Assembly (NCBI GenBank): GCA_030998015.1
Contig: JARWMV010000126.1
Location: forward strand, 1 to 42,101
Direction: 5' to 3'
Source: Ceratorhiza oryzae-sativae
Taxonomy: Eukaryota > Basidiomycota > Agaricomycetes > Cantharellales > Ceratobasidiaceae
DNA: 42,101 nt
This document shows, in pieces, positions 36,435 through 42,101 of the stretch (position 1 is its first letter; every line of letters begins with the position of its first letter). The notes beneath the pieces are model-generated. The model ran no database searches. It was not told the origin of the DNA and saw nothing but the letters and a program-made list of their open reading frames with translations. Made by a program: the position numbers and the translations under genes.

Positions 36435-37077
36435 ATATAGGTCACATCTATGAATATCCTTCAAGAGATGAGGCCCGATTCTCTGTTACAAAACTAGAAG
36501 AATTGAAATTTTTGATTGAAAATGTTTTTGATCTTGGTCATTTAATTACTGAGCATCAAAGAAGCAGATACGCTGTATTAAGATATGGTGTTTTAAACAA
36601 ATTCAACAGAGTGGAAACTATGGAAGAATATAAAGAATTTTTAAATTCTAAATATGAGCTAAGCCCCGTATTAGAAAACTATTATAAAGAAGGAACAGCT
36701 TTTGATAATTGGATTATAGGCTTTATAAATGGTGAGGGTTGTTTTAATTTACACAATAAAGGTCATTTGGTTTTCTACATAGAGCACACGGATAAAAATT
36801 CTCTAGATCTAATTAAAAATAGATTAGAGGCAGGACCGAATGTTCTAGATAGGGGAAATAGAAATAATACACGACAAAACACGTATTCATTATCTTTATC
36901 TTCTAAAAAAGATTTATTATCTTTAAGAGAACTATTAAACAATCCTTTATTGAATAGATTGGAAGGTTATAAATTAATACAATACAACAACTGGCACCTT
37001 AATAAAAGTATCGAGTAATTTAGTGTCGAGTATCGCACGTCTTCCGAAAGGAAGATATAAATTTCATTTATATTCAA

Positions 37078-37157
37078 TGGCGAGGCCGCGTTCGCGGCGA
37101 GCCGCGCGCACGCCAGGGCCGCCTTGGCAAGCCAAGGCGTTCGCAGGCGTGCACGGG
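37078..37157 (+). repeat. Family B partial copy B9
   Basis: Starts at CGAGGCCGCGTTCGCGG and ends GTGCACGGGT; the left arm is missing. Confidence 0.85.
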
Positions 37158-37375
37158 TAATATTAGCCAATGTGCTACTTTTTCTTCGAATAACTATACT
37201 ATTATTGCGGATAGAAACTAAAGTATTTCTTTATACCGTGGCAGTATTTATTATTGTCATTTATATTCAGGCAATTGGATCTGGTATAGGAACCTTTAGA
37301 AGACTATTCGTGTAAATTTACCTCAGTTGGTCAAATTTACGTCCATATTTCAATAAAATTGCTTTAGTGTTGCTT

Positions 37376-37409
37376 GAGCCGTATGCGGTGAAAGTCGCAC
37401 GTACGGTTC
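37376..37409 (+). ncRNA. Group II intron domain V (rns)
   Basis: GAGCCGTATGCGGTGAAAGT ... CGTACGGTTC; differs from the rnl copy at one position. Confidence 0.94.
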
Positions 37410-37915
37410 TTAGTGGGGGAAAGGCTTAGAGGCCCTACCTATCACAATTAGATACCCTAGTACTCCCAACTGTAAACGATGAATGGTAGGTATTAATTAT
37501 ATGAAAGTTAGTACCAATGTGAACACGTTAACCATTCCGCCTTGTGAGTATACTTGCAAAAGTGAAAACAAAAAAAATTAGTCGGCCCCGAAGCAAACGA
37601 AGTGAAGCATGTTGTTTAATACGATAATCCGCGTAAAATCTTACCATGGCTTGAATATAACTTTTCTAAGAATGTTTCTTGTTCACAAGTTAAATGTTCA
37701 TTTATTAAAATAATTTGATTGAAAAATTAAAATTGTTTAATGGAGAAAAGGAATAATTACTATTATTCATTTACAGGTGTTGCATGGCTGTCGTCGGTTC
37801 GTATCGTGAGATGTTTGGTTAATTCCGCTAACGAACGCAATCCCTATTGTTAATTTACACTTAACACTAGCTTACCCTGAAAAAGGGAAGTTGTTTGGGG
37901 CTATGACAAGCCGTT

Positions 37916-39277
37916 ATGACCCTCATGCCGTGGGCTGATATGTGTTTTGGGAAAACACTAAATTGGCCAAAACTATCAAACTCCGGGGACACCCTAAAGC
38001 TCATAGTACCAAGCTGTAGTCGAAAGGCTATTAGTGGCTGGAATAATTACCCAGGTACGGTAACAAGCTATGAGATGAATGAAAATGAAATGGGTTATCG
38101 CGGATCTAAATCAGTCTCGCAATCAATCGAGGCTGTAAAAGAGCAACGAGTAGACGGTAGTTATTGCATTGGTCTTGCCAAAAACCCAATGCAATTAAGG
38201 TGTACTCTAATGGGTTTCGAAAGAAATTATCAAGTCAAAATCCCTACTAAACAATTAATCAACAGGACAATTTCTACTTCAACAATTCCAACTAATCTTA
38301 ATCCTTGGTTTATAACTGGGTTTTCAGATGCAGAATCATCCTTTATTATTTCTTTTTACCGAGATGAAAATTCTAAATTGAAGTGGAGAGTTTCAGCTTA
38401 CTTTTCTATACACATTCACATCAAAGATATTGCACTACTAGAACAAATTAGAGATACCTTAGGCGTGGGTAAAGTACGGAAAAATAGTCAAACTACAGCT
38501 GTATTTAGAGTCGATAATATCAAGGAATTACAAATAATTATTGATCATTTTAATAATTACCCTTTAGTTAGTGCCAAATTGCCTGATTTCCTGTTATTTG
38601 AACAGTGCTTTAATTTAATTAGGGAAAAAAAACATTTAACCCAAGAGGGTCTTGAACAAATTTTAGCATTGAAATATAATTTAAATAAAGGTATTCCTGA
38701 TGAATTGAAACTTGCATTTCCAAATGTTTTGCCATTAGATAGACCAAATTATGAATTTAATGGCATACCAGATCCTTTTTGGGTCTCTGGTTTTGTGTCT
38801 GGTGACTCTTCATTTAGTGTGGCCATAGAAAAAAGTGCTAACAAATTAGGTAAAAGAGTTAGATTGATCTTTGGGACTAATTTACACATTAGAGATAAAG
38901 GATTATTAATGGGTATGGCAAATTATTTTAATGCCTTAAACCCAGTTTTTGATAATTTAGAATCTAGCCCTGCCTAGGCAACTGCGCTTTAGCGCACGTC
39001 TTGGCAGGGGTAAGGTAAAGAAGCTAATGTTCATAGTTCTGAAAAAAACAATACTGTTTTACTTCAAATCAAAAATAATTTTGACATTGAAAACAAAATC
39101 ATACCCTTTTTTGATAAGTATCCTATACTTGGAATCAAAAGTTTAGATTTTGCTGATTTTAAATCAGTAGCAGAACTAGTTAAAAACAAAGAACATTTAA
39201 CATCTGAGGGATTATCTAAAATAATCCAAATTGCAGAAGGAATGAATTTAAGTAGAAATTTAGATTCCGCCAGATAA
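37916..39277 (+). pseudogene. Two-domain LAGLIDADG HEG (rns S1224 intron) with family C insert
   Basis: The frame runs through the ribozyme core (NEMGYRGSKS, VKEQRVDGSYC, LRCTLMGFERNYQ). Motif 1 is FITGFSDAESSFIISF, then LGVGKVRKNSQTT and FNNYPLVSAKLPDFLL; motif 2 is WVSGFVSGDSSFSVAI, in which the usual GDGSF Gly is Ser. Family C copy C10 (38968-39010) adds stops after NLESSPA. The frame resumes as EANVHSSEKNNTVLLQIKNN, IIPFFDKYPILGIKSLDF and AEGMNLSRNLDSAR. About 35 C-terminal-domain residues are affected. The effective start is uncertain, as in the L1787 relative. Confidence 0.87.
38968..39010 (-). repeat. Family C hairpin, copy C10
   Basis: CCCTGCCTAGGCAACTGCGC ... GGCAGGGG followed by TA. 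The in-frame TAG in CCTAGGC stops the HEG. Confidence 0.92.
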
Positions 39278-39352
39278 GCTCTGGGTTCACGTGCCAAATC
39301 CAAATTAGTGAAGTATAAACTAACCTCAGTTGTATTGAGGTTAGTTTTATTA

Positions 39353-39395
39353 CCCCTGCCAAGACGTGCGCTAAAGCGCAGTTCTCTAGGCAGGG
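39353..39395 (+). repeat. Family C hairpin, copy C11
   Basis: Follows a TAACCTCAG / CTGAGGTTA-type hairpin (39322-39346) in the 3' part of the S1224 intron. Confidence 0.9.
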
Positions 39396-39993
39396 CGGAA
39401 GAGTTCTATTGAAATAAATTGCATGTTAAATTTGATCTCCATGACAGACGTGCCACAAAAACTTTAAACAATATGAAGCAATCCATCATCAAGTCTCTAG
39501 TAATTTAAAAATGAAAAAGTAGTTGGTGCGGTTTGGTCTATTAGTATAACTTCGTTGGGCAGTATCATGGGTCTCATGTAATTCCATGTTACCTCATAAT
39601 AAGAATTTTTTATTTGATAGATTCTGGGGTACCCTGGACCTCAAGGGTACCCCAAAATCAGGGTAATTTCTTTAGCACAGTTGACCCCCAATGCTTTACA
39701 GCATGTTGGGGGTAATTGCCCCCCCAAACAATGCAGCGTAGCTGCATATGTTTGGGAGGGCAGTTGGGTAAAAAGCAAAAAGTAGTTGGGATATTTATAT
39801 AAGAAGAGGTATACAAAAATATATACTCAAAATAAATTGCCATTAACCCCAGGGATAGTAATGTTGTTGACATCTCTTACCCTAAAATCTACCTGACATA
39901 TTTGTTCTGGACGATTTGTTCCGGTGTCTAACCTTTGATTACCAGGAACCATTTCTTCAAATTAATTTATTATACATCATGATGACAATCATG

Positions 39994-40110
39994 CCCCCGC
40001 TTAGGGTCGACGACCCGAGGGGTAATGGGTATCGAGGCCGCGAAGCGGCGAGCGCGCGCACGCCAGGGCCGCCTTGGCTTAAGCCAAGGCGTTCGCAGGC
40101 GTGCACGGGT
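39994..40110 (+). repeat. Family B element, copy B10, flanked by CATG
   Basis: 117 nt between CATG 39990-39993 and CATG 40111-40114; inverse orientation to B5 and B6. Confidence 0.95.
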
Positions 40111-40552
40111 CATGTATATTGTAGCTTGCTACTCAAATAAATAATTTGCTGACGTACAACAAATTCCTGTTTATTTTTTCTTACTTTCCGAAAATAAACA
40201 ACTAATACTGTGTCACCGTATCTTATCCTTTCTAAAACCATGAAAAAAAATTATTTAACAAAATCTGAACGATTACAATTTGTTCTTCCTGAAAACCTGA
40301 AATCCATCCTTGTAGGCCTAATCTTCGGCGATCATTATGTTAATAAACAAAAAAGAGCTGCAAATGTGAGATTATATTTTGAACAGGGAACTGTTCATGA
40401 AAGCTATTTATTCCATTTATACGACTTGTTTGAAAGTTATTGCATGCAAGCTCCTAAGATCTATGATCGATTACCTCATAAGCTAACAGGAGAAATTTAT
40501 TCTCGAATAATATTTCATACTTACTCGTTGCCTTGTTTTAATGAGTTTTATG

Positions 40553-40703
40553 ACCCGTGCACGCCTGCGAACGCCTTGGCTCAAGCCAAGGCGGCCCTGG
40601 CGTGCGCGCGGCTCGCCGCGAACGCGGCCTCGATAACCAAACCCCTCGGGTCAACAGCATGTATTTATATATAAATACAATGCTGGTTGACCCTAGGGGT
40701 TTG
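40553..40703 (-). repeat. Family B composite, copy B11
   Basis: ACCCGTGCACGCCTGCG ... CCAGCATTGTATTTATATAT-type hairpin ... CTAGGGG. Flanks TATGAC and TTTGAC, a near direct repeat. Confidence 0.9.
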
Positions 40704-40875
40704 ACTTATTTTATTCTGATGGGAAAAAAATAGTACCATCAAACATAGGCGATCTGTTGACACCCTTGGGTCTTGCCTATTGGATAGCGGATGATGGGAC
40801 TTGGTCTAAGGATCGGGCTGTTGTGCTGTACACTAATTCTTTCAGCATAGAGGAAGTAAAACGAACCGCCTTCTC

Positions 40876-41047
40876 CCGCGCGCGTTAGTTGCTGGTGGGA
40901 CTTGTCCCACCAACCAACGTGAGCAATCGCAACCGTTTGCGATTGCTAGTGCGCGGCATAATATCGATATTTAGCCGCCGGCTGAAAATGACGAACGGTC
41001 GTCATTTTCTACGAGGGAATCTTTCAGATTCCCTCTAACGCCGGCGG
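40876..41047 (+). repeat. Family A element, copy A9, with extended outer stem
   Basis: 172 nt with the GAACCGCCTTCT / AGAAGGAGTTCCTGG flanks seen at A3. Confidence 0.95.
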
Positions 41048-41763
41048 GAGAAGGAGTTCCTGGGTTTTAGTTTCAGCATTGACTGATAAATTTAATCTAG
41101 TATGTTCTATTAATCAAAATCAAGGAAAGCATGTTATCAGAATATCAAGTCAGTCGATACTCGACTTACAAAACCTTTTAAAAAACATAATGCCACCTAT
41201 GATGCTTCACAAAATAGGTCTCTAGTGAAGAGAATTTTGGCATAGCTAAAAATTCTTATCTTGAGGTATCATGGAAACTTCATGTGATCCGTGATGCTTC
41301 CTAACAATTACATTAATACCAATCCCCTTAGCTAAGGAGAACATGAGGAGCTAATCATCAAAATAAGTTATAGCCGGATTGTTGCCTGAAACTCGGCAAC
41401 ATGAAGAAGGAATTTCGAGTAATCGTTGATCACCAGCGCAACGGTGAAGACATAATTCGGGGTGAACTAACTGTCTGTCAATTGGAAGAAGCTTTACATG
41501 CAGGAAGGTGTGATAAATGAACCACTTTAATAATTTATGTGTTAGAATGAATTTTTTTGTTCTAAGTTCTTATTTAAAGTTCAGGAGTTGTATCCAATGT
41601 ATGAAAGTAACATCTAATAAGTCATAGCAAGGTAGCGGTACTGGAAAGTGCCGCTGTATTATACAAAACTTAAACCCCCTCTCCAAACGGTGCGAGACAC
41701 TCTTAATTTGGACCCTGGTGGAATTCACCAGTCAGCTGGGTCTGGTACGCAAAAAAAAGTAAA

Positions 41764-41806
41764 TAAAGGAGTTAGCTGAGTGGTTTAGCAGTAAATTTAC
41801 ACTTTG
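41764..41806 (+). tRNA. tRNA-Val-like 5' half (possible broken tRNA)
   Basis: AAGGAGTTAGCTGAGTGG: T8-A9, a D arm GCTG / TAGC and an anticodon arm GTAAA TTTACAC TTTGC giving anticodon UAC. A T arm and 3' acceptor strand matching AAGGAGT were not found in the next 150 nt; instead a hairpin GGGAATCTACGATTCCC follows. It may be a tRNA cut by a palindrome or a chance match. Confidence 0.25.
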
Positions 41807-42052
41807 CTTGGGAATGGGAATCTACGATTCCCTGCTTCCCTGCCCAAGGTGGAACATTGCCAGGGTTGCGCAAATTAGATTTAACCCTCTTTGGCTCAAA
41901 GTCTTCTCAAATTTTTATAGAAGCCTGCCGGGTCCTCGAGGGGCTTATACTAAACAATCAACAGGGATCTTATTAAAAGAAAGAGCAATTTTCTGCATGA
42001 AAACGGAATTGTTCTAAAATTAAGTTTGTTAGTTTTCTTTTCAAAAAAACTA

Positions 42053-42101
42053 CTGACCCCCAAACATGTGCAGCTACGCTGCATTGTTTGGGGGGCAGTA
42101 G
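42053..42101. repeat. Family D hairpin at window end
   Basis: CTACTGACCCCCAAACATG ... GTTTGGGGGGCAGTAG with an inner TGCAGCTACGCTGCA; an almost complete palindrome. Confidence 0.85.

Larger units (their letters stand above)
35835..37018 (+). pseudogene. Two-domain LAGLIDADG HEG in the rns group II intron, with A8 and B8 inserts
   Basis: MDMVKTFNNLISNNWLEW, motif 1 FIGFCDADGNFQVFPKL, element A8, DGSTSNYYNIGYGFHISLSS, LLLDIQKRLNN, element B8 (36224-36436), IGHIYEYPSRDEARFSVTKL, then the open 171-residue stretch with motif 2 WIIGFINGEGCFNLH and LIQYNNWHLNKSIE to the stop at 37018. Removing 213 nt at B8 gives LNNIGHIYEYPS in frame. At A8 a 173-nt removal would be needed. Both catalytic motifs survive, so the inserts may be recent. 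Confidence 0.85.
35342..37448 (+). other. Group II intron in rns at S788
   Basis: Starts GTGCGACC, the group II consensus, and ends ...CACAAT with exon GGAT|TAGATACCC restored exactly. Domain V at 37376-37409. Domain I resembles the rnl group II intron. It carries a decayed LAGLIDADG ORF, elements A8, B8 and B9, and a short hydrophobic frame at 37160-37315 (LYTVAVFIIVIYIQAIGSG) of unknown meaning. Confidence 0.93.
37941..39447 (+). other. Group I intron in rns near S1224
   Basis: Splits GGGCTGATAT from ACGTGCCACAA. The core ATCAAACTCCGGGGACACCC (37976-37995) and GAGCAACGAGTAGACGG (38142-38158) are shared with rnl L1787 and rns S516. Confidence 0.88.
40240..41225 (+). pseudogene. LAGLIDADG_2 HEG (last rns intron) with B11 and A9 inserts
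   Basis: MKKNYLTKSERLQFVLPENL, motif 1 SILVGLIFGDHYVNKQKR, VHESYLFHLYDLFESYC, LPHKLTGEIYSRIIFHTYSL, FNEFYD, element B11 (40553-40703), LFYSDGKKIVPSNIGDL, motif 2 LGLAYWIADDGTWSKDR, TNSFSIEEV, element A9 with extended flanks, SALTDKFNLVCSINQNQGKH and MMLHKIGL. Loss of 151 nt at B11 gives FNEFYDLFYSDGKK, matching relatives (KLYDLFYPD, ELYELFYPE). Close kin of the atp6-linked HEG, so the same HEG lineage occupies atp6, cox1-like and rRNA contexts. Confidence 0.87.
39535..41373 (+). other. Intron in rns near E. coli 1280
   Basis: Joining ...AAAAAGTAGTT to CCGGATTG restores the 16S sequence. No clear R/S pair was found, so the class is unproven (group I is likely from the T before and G at the end). 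It holds a GGTACCCTGGACC palindrome (39628-39655), a family D double hairpin (39681-39772), the segment shared with the rnl L1050 intron (39828-39870), B10, B11, A9 and a HEG. Confidence 0.75.
33080..41670 (+). rRNA. rns: Mitochondrial small-subunit rRNA, five exons, four introns
   Basis: Structural RNA of the mitoribosome small subunit. Exons: 33080-33532 (TTTTGGCTCAGACTGAACG), 35118-35341 (GTGCCAGAAGACTCGGTAAT; GGCGTAAAGGGT), 37449-37940 (TAGATACCCTAGTACTCCC; GCATGGCTGTCGTCGG), 39448-39534 (ACGTGCCACAA) and 41374-41670 (CCGGATTG; TTTCGAGTAATCG; ACTAACTGTCTGTCA; the 3' helix 44 end CAAGGTAGCGGTACTGG). Together about 1.55 kb, close to E. coli 16S, and every main landmark is present in order, so the gene looks complete in cis. 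Exons contain none of the palindromic families. Confidence 0.95.

Noticed and set aside
41764..41960. A complete tRNA-Val after rns
   Set aside because: The D and anticodon arms pair well but no acceptor 3' strand or T arm in a workable position was found; kept only as a low-confidence half.

Overview
This window is a stretch of fungal mitochondrial DNA. It has an AT-rich coding background, split large- and small-subunit rRNA genes of mitochondrial type, atp6, a cox1 exon and many group I and group II introns carrying LAGLIDADG or GIY-YIG homing endonuclease genes (HEGs). All recognisable genes are on the + strand, and the intact ORFs read with the standard code (Trp is TGG; no TGA is needed). 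The lineage is not certain. The atp6 + HEG + duplicated atp6 3' end arrangement and the crowd of GC-rich hairpin elements recall reports from Allomyces (Blastocladiomycota) and arbuscular mycorrhizal fungi (Glomeromycotina). I favour an early-diverging fungus of that kind.

Layout. 1-4133: decayed HEGs, one orphan cox1 exon (1074-1226) and the 3' part of an rRNA intron. 4134-19545: rnl from about E. coli 23S position 795 to the 3' end, in ten exons with nine complete introns (eight group I, one group II), two exons being only about 12-15 nt. 19546-22567: an intergenic array of palindromic elements. 22568-28406: atp6, then a LAGLIDADG ORF, a second atp6 3' end, more decayed HEGs and a third, shorter atp6 3' end, which looks like two successive HEG-driven captures of the gene. 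28407-33079: HEG wreckage and hairpin elements with one good gene, tRNA-Arg(UCU) at 30474-30545. 33080-41670: rns in five exons (about 1.55 kb of exon) with four introns, one of them group II. 41671-42101: a tRNA-like 5' half and a hairpin.

The most striking content is a community of GC-rich nested palindromic elements, which I sort into families A to H plus others. They sit in introns, HEGs and spacers but in no rRNA exon and not in the complete atp6. Family A (12 copies, about 172 nt) folds as two back-to-back three-way junctions. Family B (117 nt in its commonest form) is flanked by 4-bp direct repeats (CATG or TATG). One B copy has a matching empty site elsewhere in the window, and taking out one copy plus one repeat rejoins broken HEG reading frames exactly. 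Other families (C, a 57-nt insert in atp6 copy 3) are flanked by TA. These footprints say the palindromes are mobile and insert with short target duplications. No enzyme for that is evident here apart from the HEGs themselves.

The 5' third of rnl is missing and the visible part of its first intron lacks a recognisable 5' core, so rnl is either continued upstream through a very large intron or split in trans. Exon boundaries are inferred by aligning from memory to E. coli rRNA landmarks and should be read as accurate to a few bases.
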